Below, piece by piece: positions 23,372 through 31,879 of a stretch of 64,000 nt of DNA. Source of the stretch: JAAEUB01 sp964550345 (GTDB lineage Bacteria > Pseudomonadota > Alphaproteobacteria > Rhodobacterales > Rhodobacteraceae). The stretch is taken from contig CAZJYZ010000014.1 in the NCBI GenBank assembly GCA_964550345.1, forward strand, positions 1-64,000, in the 5' to 3' direction. The translations under genes were made by a program, and so were the position numbers. The first letter of the stretch is position 1. Every line of letters begins with the position of its first letter. Under the pieces are notes generated by a model. The model did not search any database. It had not been told where the DNA came from and saw nothing but the letters and a program-made list of their open reading frames with translations.

Positions 23372-24730
23372 CTACCGGTAGGTCACGGATTTAACGGCCT
23401 CGACAACCTCGGCAGCCGTCACCAGTGCCAGTTTCTCAAGCCCTGCCGCATAGGGCATCGGCACGTCTTTACCGGTAACATTGAGAACCGGCGCATCGAG
23501 ATAGTCAAACGCCTCGCGCATCACCACGGCCGAGATGTGGTTGCCGATCGAGGCGACCGGCCAACCTTCTTCTATGGTCACACATCTGTTAGTTTTCATG
23601 ACACTTTTGATCACCGTTTCGGTATCCATTGGCCGCAGGGTGCGCAGGTCGATCACCTCGGCGCTGATGCCTTCTTCGGCCAGCATATCTGCGGCTTTCA
23701 GGGTCCATTGCATGCCGGCACCAAAGCTGACCAGAGTCACGTCCGAGCCTTCGCGCCAGATGCGGGCACGTCCGAAAGGAATGGTGTAATCGTCAAGTTC
23801 GGGTACCTCGAAAGAGGCACCGTAAAGCAGTTCGTTTTCCAGAAATACCACCGGGTTGTCGCTGCGGATCGCGGTTTTCAACAGACCTTTAGCGTCTGCC
23901 GCAGAATAGGGCATGACAACCTGAAGCCCCGGCACCTGGGCGTACCATGCCGCGTAATCCTGGCTGTGTTGTGCCCCGACCCGGGCTGCCGCTCCATTGG
24001 CGCCGCGAAATACGATGGGACAGGTCATCTGACCTCCGGACATGTAGCGTGTTTTAGCGGCCGAGTTGATGATCTGGTCGATGGCCTGCATGGCAAAGTT
24101 CCAAGTCATGAACTCAACGATTGGCCGAAGCCCACCAAAAGCCGCACCAACTGCGAGACCGGCAAAGCCGTGCTCGGTGATGGGAGTGTCAATGACGCGT
24201 TTAGCGCCAAATTCATCCAGCATGCCCTGGCTGACCTTGTAGGCACCGTTATATTCGGCGACCTCTTCGCCCATCAGATAAACATCACCGTCGGCGCGCA
24301 TTTCTTCCGACATGGCATCACGCAAGGCTTCGCGTACGGTTGTCGATTTCATCTTGGTGCCAGCAGGGATTTCCGGATCATCCGGGATTGATGCGGGGGG
24401 TGGGGCTGCCGGGGCAGCAGGAGCGGCTGGTGCAGGGGCCTCGCTTGCGACATCCGGTGCGGGTGGCGTGCTGGCAGGCACGCTTTCCCCGTCTTCGACC
24501 ATCACGGCGATGGGGGTGTTGACCTTCACGCCTTCGGTGCCCTCTGCAATCAAAATTTTACCCATCACACCTTCGTCAACCGCTTCAAATTCCATAACGG
24601 CCTTGTCGGTTTCAATTTCGGCAATGACATCCCCGGCAGCGACAGTGTCGCCTTCTTTTACCAGCCATTTGGAAAGCGTGCCTTCCTCCATAGTCGGGGA
24701 TAATGCGGGCATCAGTATTTCAGTTGCCAT
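23372..24730 (-). CDS. pdhB: Pyruvate dehydrogenase E1 beta subunit with N-terminal lipoyl domain
   Basis: 452 residues: a lipoyl domain (residues ~1-80, ETDKAVMEFEAVDEG) and Ala/Pro linker precede the standard E1-beta part (REALRDAMSEEMRADGDVYLMGEEVAEYNGAYKVSQGMLDEFG…). Lipoylated E1-beta is a known alphaproteobacterial feature. The lipoyl domain closely resembles that of pdhC in the same operon, pointing to a past duplication. Only 2 bases separate it from the upstream VOC gene. Confidence 0.95.
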   Translation of the reverse strand: MATEILMPALSPTMEEGTLSKWLVKEGDTVAAGDVIAEIETDKAVMEFEAVDEGVMGKILIAEGTEGVKVNTPIAVMVEDGESVPASTPPAPDVASEAPAPAAPAAPAAPPPASIPDDPEIPAGTKMKSTTVREALRDAMSEEMRADGDVYLMGEEVAEYNGAYKVSQGMLDEFGAKRVIDTPITEHGFAGLAVGAAFGGLRPIVEFMTWNFAMQAIDQIINSAAKTRYMSGGQMTCPIVFRGANGAAARVGAQHSQDYAAWYAQVPGLQVVMPYSAADAKGLLKTAIRSDNPVVFLENELLYGASFEVPELDDYTIPFGRARIWREGSDVTLVSFGAGMQWTLKAADMLAEEGISAEVIDLRTLRPMDTETVIKSVMKTNRCVTIEEGWPVASIGNHISAVVMREAFDYLDAPVLNVTGKDVPMPYAAGLEKLALVTAAEVVEAVKSVTYR

Positions 24731-24732
24731 GG

Positions 24733-25122
24733 TTATTTGTCTCCCTTGGCCGGTTTGATCATTCCAACGATGTTACCCTGGCCGTCTTCGACATAGGCAC
24801 AGCGGCCAACGCCCGGGTAATCTTCTGGTGGCAACGCCTCGGCCCCACCATTTGCGAGCGCCCAGGAATAGGCCGCGTCGCAGTCATTGACTTCAATAGT
24901 TATCACGCCTCCACGCACCGCCGAACCAGCGGGATGCGCCGTATCGGGGCGTCGCGAAATACCGATTGTCAGCCCCGTGCCAGCGCCTATGCCGCGCCCT
25001 TCGGCCAAGTAATATTCCCAGTCTTGCGCGCCTTGCATCGGCGCGTAGGTCCAGCCGAACAATCCGCTGTAATAGGTTTTGGCCTTTTCAACATCGGCCA
25101 CGAATATCTCGAAATGCGGCAT
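24733..25122 (-). CDS. VOC-family (glyoxalase-like) protein within the pdh operon
   Basis: 129 residues with the single-domain VOC pattern: HFEIFVADVEKAKTYYSGLFGWTYAP…, GGVITIEVNDCDAAYSWALANGGEAL-like second half and RCAYVEDGQGNIVGMIKP. Potential metal ligands His4 and Glu (IEV) are present, closing Glu/Asp uncertain. It lies tightly between pdhA (9 bases) and pdhB (2 bases), so it is co-expressed with the PDH complex. Its substrate is unknown; an enzyme dealing with a reactive oxo-acid by-product would make sense but is inference. Confidence 0.85.
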   Translation of the reverse strand: MPHFEIFVADVEKAKTYYSGLFGWTYAPMQGAQDWEYYLAEGRGIGAGTGLTIGISRRPDTAHPAGSAVRGGVITIEVNDCDAAYSWALANGGAEALPPEDYPGVGRCAYVEDGQGNIVGMIKPAKGDK

Positions 25123-25131
25123 CGATCAGAC

Positions 25132-26121
25132 CTATGCGTAAATGTCTGTATAGAGTTCGGACGCATCCGGCTCGGGGCTGGTACGGGCGAATTCGGCAGA
25201 TTCATTCACAATCGCCTTGATCTCCTTGTCGATCGCCTTGAGGTCATCCTCGCTGGCATGTTTGCCCTTGAGGAGCAATTCGCGCACATGTTCGATTGCG
25301 TCGCGGGTTTCGCGCACTTTTTGTACCTCTTCGCGGGTGCGGTACTTGGCCGGGTCCGACATGGAGTGACCACGGTAGCGGTAGGTTTTCATTTCAAGAA
25401 TGTACGGGCCTTTGCCTGCCCGACAATGTGCGACGGCCTTTTCACCGGCTGCTTTCACGGCCTCGACATCCATACCGTCCACTGCTTCGCCGGGAATATT
25501 AAAGGCGGCACCACGTGTCCAGAGTTCGGGTGTCGCGGTTGACCGTTTCATTGCAGTGCCCATTGCGTATTGGTTATTCTCGATCACATATATGACAGGG
25601 AGCATCCACAGCTCGGCCATGTTGAAGCTTTCGTAGACCTGGCCCTGATTGGCGGCACCGTCGCCGAAATAGGCGAAAGTAACCCGGTCATTGCCACGGT
25701 ATTTGTCCGCGAAGGCCAGACCCGTGCCAATGGGCACCTGTGCCCCAACAATACCATTGCCGCCGTAAAAGTTCTTTTCGCGGCTGAACATATGCATTGA
25801 GCCGCCCTTGCCCTTGGAATAGCCGCCAGAACGTCCGGTAAGTTCAGCCATGACGCCTTTGGGATCCATGCCACATGCCAGCATATGGCCGTGGTCGCGG
25901 TAAGAGGTTATGCGATTGTCTCCCTCTTCGGCGGCGGCCTCCAGCCCGACCACAACGGCCTCCTGACCTATATAGAGATGGCAAAACCCACCGATCAAAC
26001 CCATGCCATAGAGTTGCCCCGCCTTTTCTTCGAATCGCCGTATCAACAGCATCTCGCGATAGAATGCCAGCAGATCCTCTTTGGAAGTGCTTGATTTTTT
26101 AGCAGGTTTTCGTGCGGCCAT
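25132..26121 (-). CDS. pdhA: Pyruvate dehydrogenase E1 alpha subunit
   Basis: 329 residues. Thiamine-diphosphate motif GDGAANQGQVYESFNMAELW…ENN (GDG-x~26-NN), the phosphorylation-loop-like HSMSDPAKYRTREEV, and GFCHLYIGQEAVVVG. With PdhB it decarboxylates pyruvate and acetylates the lipoyl group. First gene of the operon; the dyad at 26148-26167 lies 27 bases before its ATG. Confidence 0.97.
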   Translation of the reverse strand: MAARKPAKKSSTSKEDLLAFYREMLLIRRFEEKAGQLYGMGLIGGFCHLYIGQEAVVVGLEAAAEEGDNRITSYRDHGHMLACGMDPKGVMAELTGRSGGYSKGKGGSMHMFSREKNFYGGNGIVGAQVPIGTGLAFADKYRGNDRVTFAYFGDGAANQGQVYESFNMAELWMLPVIYVIENNQYAMGTAMKRSTATPELWTRGAAFNIPGEAVDGMDVEAVKAAGEKAVAHCRAGKGPYILEMKTYRYRGHSMSDPAKYRTREEVQKVRETRDAIEHVRELLLKGKHASEDDLKAIDKEIKAIVNESAEFARTSPEPDASELYTDIYA

Positions 26122-26147
26122 TGGGTGGGCTCCTCTGCGGTGAAAAA

Positions 26148-26167
26148 GTAGTTTAACGTTAAACTAC
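26148..26167. promoter_or_regulatory. Perfect 20-bp palindrome upstream of pdhA (operator)
   Basis: GTAGTTTAACGTTAAACTAC reads the same on both strands. Its core TAGTTT-N6-AAACTA also forms the operator in front of lpdA (39561-39588). Position between presumed promoter and ATG suits a repressor site. The regulator is not in the window. Confidence 0.78.
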
Positions 26168-26233
26168 ATCATAGAGCAGAATTCCTAAAAGTGCGACAAA
26201 AAAGATTGCACAACAAGAAATTTGAAGTAATTC

Positions 26234-26287
26234 CCGGAATACCGGAATACCGGAATACCGGAATACCGGAATACCGGAATACCGGAA
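26234..26287. repeat. 8-bp tandem repeat (CCGGAATA), six copies and a partial seventh
   Basis: The unit CCGGAATA repeats without a mismatch from 26234 to 26281 and ends CCGGAA. It lies seven bases after the ftsB stop (reverse strand) and upstream of pdhA. Copy number is likely to vary by slippage. Confidence 0.92.
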
Positions 26288-26294
26288 ATGTAGA

Positions 26295-26606
26295 TTATTG
26301 TATTACGACCTCGTTGGCGCGGACCAGACCAAGCACGTCGCGCGCCTGTTCGTCCAGCAGGTCCAGATCAAGAAAGTCGTCAGACAGGCGCAGTGTCTTG
26401 TTGGCCAGAGCTGCAATCTGACCTGCCAATGCGTCACGTTCAGCCCGTAATTCCCGGGCCTCAGCATTTATTTGCACCCGGCTGAACAGGCCAAAGTCGC
26501 CCTGTACCGAGGCAAAGGTAAAATAGAGCCCAAGGCAAAACATGGCGACGAAGAAAATCATGCCACCGATCGACCCGATACCGGTCTGTCTGGGAAACTT
26601 GCTCAT
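26295..26606 (-). CDS. ftsB: Septum formation initiator FtsB/DivIC
   Basis: 103 residues: a short cytoplasmic start, one membrane helix (GGMIFFVAMFCLGLYFTFASV, about 14-34) and a periplasmic coiled coil (INAEARELRAERDALAGQIAALANKTLRLSDD) ending DLLDEQARDVLGLVRANEVVI, the classic FtsB/DivIC pattern. With FtsL and FtsQ it assembles the divisome. Its place between pgk/pdh genes is usual in alphaproteobacteria. Confidence 0.9.
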   Translation of the reverse strand: MSKFPRQTGIGSIGGMIFFVAMFCLGLYFTFASVQGDFGLFSRVQINAEARELRAERDALAGQIAALANKTLRLSDDFLDLDLLDEQARDVLGLVRANEVVIQ

Positions 26607-26680
26607 ACTGCCTCACTCCGCCTCGAACGGGCGGTTTCGGTTAGTATGACACAGCTGCAAGCCTTTGTGAATCCTAAAAA

Positions 26681-27871
26681 TTACCTTTCCAAAGCGGCAA
26701 CGCCGGGCAGAACTTTACCCTCCATCCATTCCAAAAACGCGCCGCCTGCAGTCGAGATATAGGTAAAGTCTTCCCCGTGGCCCGAGGCATTGATCGCCGC
26801 CACTGTGTCGCCACCGCCAGCGACTGAGACCAGGTCGCCAGCACCAGTCTGGCGGGCTATCTCGTCAAGCATGTCAAAGGTCGCTTTGTGAAACGGTACC
26901 ATTTCGAACACGCCCAATGGCCCGTTCATGATCAGGGTTTTGCTTTCGGAAATGGCGGAAATGATCGTCGCGACCGTATCAGGTCCGGCATCTAAAATCA
27001 TTGCGTCATCAGGGCATTTATCAACAGGCAGGATCTGGTGATCGGCGTTTTCTTTAAACTCGGTCGCCGTCACAATGTCGCTGGGTAGGATGATTTCGCA
27101 GCCAGCCGCTTGCGCCTTACCTAAAATTTCGTTCGCGGTATCGGCCATGTCATGTTCACACAGGGATTTGCCAACACTAACACCCTTGGCGGCAAGAAAT
27201 GTATTGGCCATGCCCCCGCCGATCACCAAGTATTGGACTTTTTCCACGAGATTGCCCAAAAGGTCGAGCTTTGTGGATACTTTGGCGCCGCCCACAACTG
27301 CCATGACCGGACGTTCAGGTGCACCAAGGGCCGCTTCCAATGCGGAAAGCTCGGCCTGCATCAGTCGTCCTGCGCAGGATGGCAGCAGCCGGGCGATGCC
27401 TTCGGTCGAGGCATGGGCGCGGTGCGCGGCCGAGAAGGCATCATTGCAGTACACATCGCCCAATGCGGCAAGGGCAGCAGCAAAGCCCGGATCATTGGCA
27501 GGTTCCTCGGCGTGATAACGCGTGTTTTCCAGAAGCAGTACCTGGCCGACTTCCAGCGCCTCAACCGCTTGTTTCGCAGGCGCACCGATGCAATCTTCGG
27601 CAAAGTAAACAGGCAGGCCAAAGGCTTCTGACAATGCGTCAACCAGTATGCCAAGCGACATTTCTGGCACCCGTTCCCCTTTGGGTCGGCCAAAATGGGC
27701 CATCAAAACCGGTTTACCGCCAGCAGCGACAATATCCTTGATCGTTGGCACGATGCGGCGAATACGGGTGTCATCCGTAACTTTGCCGTCATCAACCGGC
27801 ACGTTTATGTCAACCCGTGTCAAAACGGTTTTGCCATTCAGGTCCATGTCGTCGATTGTTTTCCAGCCCAT
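26681..27871 (-). CDS. pgk: Phosphoglycerate kinase
   Basis: 396 residues. N-terminal RVDINVPVDDGKVTDDTRI, catalytic HFGRPKGER, GGAKVSTKLDLLGNLVEK, and the nucleotide-binding end VAGGGDTVAAINASG. Glycolysis and gluconeogenesis. Divergent from ppiB with 138 bases between. Confidence 0.97.
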   Translation of the reverse strand: MGWKTIDDMDLNGKTVLTRVDINVPVDDGKVTDDTRIRRIVPTIKDIVAAGGKPVLMAHFGRPKGERVPEMSLGILVDALSEAFGLPVYFAEDCIGAPAKQAVEALEVGQVLLLENTRYHAEEPANDPGFAAALAALGDVYCNDAFSAAHRAHASTEGIARLLPSCAGRLMQAELSALEAALGAPERPVMAVVGGAKVSTKLDLLGNLVEKVQYLVIGGGMANTFLAAKGVSVGKSLCEHDMADTANEILGKAQAAGCEIILPSDIVTATEFKENADHQILPVDKCPDDAMILDAGPDTVATIISAISESKTLIMNGPLGVFEMVPFHKATFDMLDEIARQTGAGDLVSVAGGGDTVAAINASGHGEDFTYISTAGGAFLEWMEGKVLPGVAALER

Positions 27872-28009
27872 GCGCGTTTCCTCCCGTTAAAAAAGTTGTG
27901 CCCAGACACAACATTCGCTCGCTCGGGTCAATGCGGCAAAGAGAACCCCTTTCCCTTTTTGCCCTACCACCTTAAGTTCCGGCCAAACTTAAAACTGAAG
28001 GAGCCGGAA

Positions 28010-28510
28010 ATGGCTGATATCAAAGACCCCGAAAATACGATCCTGATGGAACTCAAGGACGGTACTGTCACAATCGAGCTTTTGCCGGACGTCGCCCCCA
28101 AACATGCGGAACGCATGAAAGAACTGGCGCGCTCAGGTGCCTATAACAACGTGGTATTCCACCGCGTTATCGACGGTTTCATGGCCCAAACCGGAGATGT
28201 GGAACATGGTGGCGAAGGTGGGGATACCCGTCGCGCCGGCACTGGCGGTTCGGACTTGCCCAATCTACCGGCCGAGTTCAGCTCCATCCCGCATGACCGT
28301 GGCACTTTGGGGGCGGCGCGTTCGGCCAATCCCGATTCGGCCAACAGCCAGTTCTTCATCAACTTCTCGGACAACAATTTCCTCAACGGGCAATATACCG
28401 TTTACGGTCGCGTGATCAGTGGAATGGAACATGTGGATGCCGTGGTCCGGGGCGAGCCGCCTGCGAACCCCGACAAAATGATCAGCGTCAAAGTGGCCAG
28501 TGATGAATAA
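28010..28510 (+). CDS. ppiB: Cytoplasmic cyclophilin (peptidyl-prolyl isomerase)
   Basis: 166 residues: VAPKHAERMKELARSGAYNNVVFHRVIDGFMAQTGD and RSANPDSANSQFFINFSDNNFLNGQYTVYGRV carry the cyclophilin active site (FHR, QTGD, NSQFFI). No signal peptide. ATG 28010 follows AAGGAG. It overlaps the next gene by 8 bases. Confidence 0.95.
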   Translation: MADIKDPENTILMELKDGTVTIELLPDVAPKHAERMKELARSGAYNNVVFHRVIDGFMAQTGDVEHGGEGGDTRRAGTGGSDLPNLPAEFSSIPHDRGTLGAARSANPDSANSQFFINFSDNNFLNGQYTVYGRVISGMEHVDAVVRGEPPANPDKMISVKVASDE

Positions 28511-29135
28511 AAATGTTCTGATTGCCTGGGCCCTGTTTCTGGCCGGTGTTGCTTTGGTGGTGGGCTATGCGCTCAAATCAACTTTTACGCCCACGCCAGT
28601 GGTTACAGAGGTTCCCGGCACAACCAGCGGTCAGCCACAACTGGAGATCACCATTTCCGGTCAAGCCAACGGCGTGGTGGTGATCAACCTGATGCCGGAG
28701 CTTGCGCCGAAACATGTGGAACAGGTGACTGCGCTGGCCCGTCAGGGTGCATATGACGGGGTGGTGTTCCACCGGGTCATAGACGGCTTCATAGCCCAGA
28801 CCGGTGACGTCCAGTTTGGACGCGCGGGCGGTGACCTTGGCCGCGCTGGTATGGGGGCGTCGGATCTTCCGGATATCCCTGCAGAATTCAGCGACTATTC
28901 CTATGTCGCCGGAACGGTTGGCATGGCGCGCAGTAATGATCCAAACTCGGCCAACAGCCAGTTTTTCATTATGTTTGCGCCGGGGGAATTCCTTGACGGT
29001 AAATACACGGTGATCGGGCAGGTTGCGTCAGGCTTTGACGTAGTCCAGTCGATCAAACTGGGCGAGGGATCGAACGGCGCCATCATCGGCACGCCGGATG
29101 TGATGTCACAGGTGCGGGTGCTGGAGGCTCAATAG
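28503..29135 (+). CDS. Membrane-anchored periplasmic cyclophilin
   Basis: 210 residues. An N-terminal hydrophobic segment (VLIAWALFLAGVALVVGYAL, about 5-24) exports or anchors it; the cyclophilin domain follows with FHRVIDGFIAQTGD and NSANSQFFIMFAPGEFLDGKYTV. It overlaps the ppiB stop by 8 bases and is clearly a duplicate of it, giving a cytoplasmic/periplasmic pair made from one transcript. GTG 28500 is an alternative start. Confidence 0.93.
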   Translation: MNKNVLIAWALFLAGVALVVGYALKSTFTPTPVVTEVPGTTSGQPQLEITISGQANGVVVINLMPELAPKHVEQVTALARQGAYDGVVFHRVIDGFIAQTGDVQFGRAGGDLGRAGMGASDLPDIPAEFSDYSYVAGTVGMARSNDPNSANSQFFIMFAPGEFLDGKYTVIGQVASGFDVVQSIKLGEGSNGAIIGTPDVMSQVRVLEAQ

Positions 29136-29249
29136 CTCTTGCCACCGAATGGGTTAACACGGGTTCTCAACCCTGCGTGAGCAGGGCTATGCGCGCGGGC
29201 TTCCCTCTGACAGGTTCAGGGGGAACCCGACCATAGGAGTACCCGGCCC

Positions 29250-30221
29250 ATGCGTATACTTTTAACATTCATAGCGGTTTCACTTGGCCTGATGGTAACA
29301 CAAGCCAGGGCTGACCCGGATCGTTGGGCGTATGAATGGCCCCAGACCGATTTCAGCCAGACCAGCGTTGCTGATTGGTCGGAAATCCTTTCAGGTGGTC
29401 CACCCAAAGACGGTATCCCGGCACTTAGTAATCCGGGTTTCATCCCGGTCTTGGACGAGGCACGTATTGACGGACGCGAGCCGGTGATAACGCTGGAGCT
29501 TGCGGGCCAAACGCCGCGCGCCTATCCGATCCGATACCTGACCTGGCATGAGATCGTGAATGACAATCCCGGCGGAGTGCCGGTGGCCGTTACTTTTTGC
29601 CCCTTGTGCAACTCAGCGCTTGTTTTCGACCGGCGGGTTGAAGGCGCGGTGCTGAGCTTTGGGGTGTCAGGCAAGCTCAGAAATTCCGATATGGTGATGT
29701 ATGACCGTGAAACAGAAAGCTGGTGGCAACAGGCAATTGGCACCGGTATCGTCGGGGAATATACCGGAACAGAACTCCAACAAATCCCATCCTGGATGGA
29801 AAGCTGGAGCGAATTTACCGCCCGCAATCCCGGTGGGCTGGTGATGGACGAGCCTGCCTATAACCGCTCCTATGGCCGCAATCCCTATGTGCGCTACGAC
29901 GCCTCGGCTACGCCGTTTTTATATAACGGCGAGCTGCCGCCGCACGACGTGCCAGCACTGATGCGGGTGGTGCGCGTAGGGGAACGTGCCTGGCCTATGA
30001 TCCGCCTTGCCGAGGCGGGCGAACTGCGCGAAGCCGGAGTGATAATCAGCTGGGCTTCCGGGCAAGCCAGTGCTCTGGACACAGCACGCATTGGGGATGC
30101 CAAGGATGTAGGCACCATCCGCGTGCGCGACGAAAACGGCAGTGACGTGAACCACGACGTCATGTTTGCTTTCGCTTTCCACGCCTTTTTCCCTGATGGG
30201 GTTTGGATGCTGGCCGATTAA
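29250..30221 (+). CDS. Secreted DUF3179 protein
   Basis: 323 residues with signal peptide MRILLTFIAVSLGLMVTQARA. The DUF3179 core shows PIRYLTWHEIVND, VAVTFCPLCNSALVFDRRV (conserved CPLC), SGKLRNSDMVMYDRETESWWQQ and GNP-like NRSYGRNPYV. The family is widespread in marine bacteria and archaea, function unknown; the CPLC pair may bind a metal or haem. Small hairpins lie in the 29150-29245 leader (CCCTGC-GTGA-GCAGGG; GGTTC-AGGGG-GAACC). Confidence 0.88.
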   Translation: MRILLTFIAVSLGLMVTQARADPDRWAYEWPQTDFSQTSVADWSEILSGGPPKDGIPALSNPGFIPVLDEARIDGREPVITLELAGQTPRAYPIRYLTWHEIVNDNPGGVPVAVTFCPLCNSALVFDRRVEGAVLSFGVSGKLRNSDMVMYDRETESWWQQAIGTGIVGEYTGTELQQIPSWMESWSEFTARNPGGLVMDEPAYNRSYGRNPYVRYDASATPFLYNGELPPHDVPALMRVVRVGERAWPMIRLAEAGELREAGVIISWASGQASALDTARIGDAKDVGTIRVRDENGSDVNHDVMFAFAFHAFFPDGVWMLAD

Positions 30222-30260
30222 TCCTTGCCAGCAAGGGCCGGGGCGCTGCCCCGGACCCCG

Positions 30261-30313
30261 AGGTATTTCAGCCAAGATGAAGGAGGCTCTATTTCATCTT
30301 GGCTGAAATACCT
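30261..30313. repeat. Inverted pair of the dispersed repeat; probable bidirectional terminator
   Basis: AGGTATTTCAGCCAAGATGAA (30261-30281) and its exact reverse complement (30293-30313) enclose an 11-base loop: a perfect 21-bp stem between the convergent DUF3179 gene and trpE. The right arm continues into CCGCCGGAGGCCTCAAATCTTTT, shared with 34979-35024. Confidence 0.85.
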
Positions 30314-30354
30314 CCGCCGGAGGCCTCAAATCTTTTAACGTTTCGCTTGAAGCA

Positions 30355-31866
30355 TCAATTGCCACGTTTGTGGGTAAACATGCCGGCGGTTTCTGCGGCA
30401 AACCACAATGCTTTGGCTTTATGCTGGGTTTCTTCGAACTCTGCCTGCGGGTCGCTGTCGTAAACCACGCCGCCACCGGCCTGGGTATAAAGCTTTTCAT
30501 CTTTGACGATGGCGGTTCGCAGAGCGATGCACATATCCATGTCCCCAGCGGCGCTGAAATAGCCGACCCCGCCGCCATATATGCCGCGTTTTTCAGGCTC
30601 AAGCTCGTCAATGATCTCCATGGCCCGCACTTTGGGGGCGCCGGACAGGGTACCCGCTGGTAGCCCGGCAAGCAGCGCTGACAATGCGTCATGGTCTTCA
30701 CTTAACTCGCCCACCACGTTTGACGTGATATGCATCACGTGGCTGTAGCGCTCCATAATGAACTCTTCTGTTGGTCTTACACTGCCAATTTTCGCGACCC
30801 TCCCAACATCGTTACGACCAAGGTCAAGCAACATCAGATGTTCGGCACATTCCTTTTCATCCGCTAAGAGATCGGCCTCAAGCGCCTTGTCTTCTTCGGG
30901 CGTGGCGCCACGTTTCCTTGTGCCGGCAATAGGACGGATGGTAACTTCGCGGCCAAAGACACGTACCAGAATTTCAGGGCTGGCACCCACGATCTGAAAG
31001 CCACCGAAGTTGAAATAGAACATGAAGGGCGAGGGGTTGGCGCGCCTGAGGGAGCGATACAGGGCAAAGGGCGGCAGGGTGAATTCCTGGCTCCAGCGTT
31101 GTGACGGCACAACCTGAAAAATATCCCCGGCCTTGATATATTCCTTGGCCTTTTCAACGGCTTGCAGATAACCCTGATGGGTGAAATTGGATATGGCTTC
31201 ACCGGTTTTCTGCGCCTCGCCCAGATCTCGGCTGGCATCCGGCATCTGACGCTCCAGATCACGCAAGGCGTCCATCACCCGTTCACCCGCCTGCGCATAG
31301 GCGGCGCGCGCGGACAGGCCGTTACCGACAAAGGCGGGGGCAACCAGAGTGACCTCGCCTTTGACCCCATCCAGCACCGCCACCACGGTCGGGCGCATCA
31401 TCATGGCGTCCGGCAGGCCCAGCGGGTCGGGGTTGATGTTGGGTAAATGTTCCACCAGCCGGATCATATCGTAGCCCAGATAGCCGAAAAGTCCGGCGGA
31501 AGATGCGGGCAGGTCATCCGGCAGGTCAATACTGCTTTCGGCCAGCACGGCGCGCAGGCTGGTCAGGGGGTCTTCGGTCAAATCCTCGAAAGCCTGCGCA
31601 TCAAAGCGCGCCTGTCGGTTCAGGCGGGCCCTGGTGCCGCGACATTCCCAGATCAGGTCGGGTTTCATGCCGATAATGGAATAACGCCCGCGTACTTCAC
31701 CGCCGGTGACACTTTCCAGCATGAAGCTGTCCTTGCGCGCCTCGGTCAGTTTAAGCATCAGGGAAACCGGCGTATCAAGGTCGGCCGCCAGCCTGGTATA
31801 AACCACCTGATTTTTACCAGCCTTCCAGCCGCGCTCAAATTCTTCAAAACTGGGGGTCAGGGACAC
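30355..31866 (-). CDS. trpE: Anthranilate synthase component I
   Basis: 503 residues. Family motifs: IVGASPEILVRV, PIAGTRKRG, the catalytic LMLLDLGRNDVGRVAKIGSV, GTLSGAPKVRAMEIIDELEP and RGIYGGGVGYFS. Converts chorismate and glutamine-derived ammonia to anthranilate. trpG is not here; the terminator-like repeat follows directly. It starts 13 bases after the PpiD-like gene, so the two share a transcript. Confidence 0.96.
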   Translation of the reverse strand: MSLTPSFEEFERGWKAGKNQVVYTRLAADLDTPVSLMLKLTEARKDSFMLESVTGGEVRGRYSIIGMKPDLIWECRGTRARLNRQARFDAQAFEDLTEDPLTSLRAVLAESSIDLPDDLPASSAGLFGYLGYDMIRLVEHLPNINPDPLGLPDAMMMRPTVVAVLDGVKGEVTLVAPAFVGNGLSARAAYAQAGERVMDALRDLERQMPDASRDLGEAQKTGEAISNFTHQGYLQAVEKAKEYIKAGDIFQVVPSQRWSQEFTLPPFALYRSLRRANPSPFMFYFNFGGFQIVGASPEILVRVFGREVTIRPIAGTRKRGATPEEDKALEADLLADEKECAEHLMLLDLGRNDVGRVAKIGSVRPTEEFIMERYSHVMHITSNVVGELSEDHDALSALLAGLPAGTLSGAPKVRAMEIIDELEPEKRGIYGGGVGYFSAAGDMDMCIALRTAIVKDEKLYTQAGGGVVYDSDPQAEFEETQHKAKALWFAAETAGMFTHKRGN

Positions 31867-31879
31867 GTTTGGCCTCGTT

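Noticed and set aside
22703..24391. Long forward open frame opposite pdhC/pdhB
   Set aside because: It is antisense to two certain genes; length comes from the high-GC codon pattern and the Ala/Pro linker.
26234..26287. CRISPR array
   Set aside because: The repeat is only 8 bp and continuous, without spacers; it is a simple tandem repeat.
29150..29249. Riboswitch before the DUF3179 gene
   Set aside because: Two small hairpins exist, but no conserved core of any riboswitch class that I know, and the gene gives no metabolite hint.
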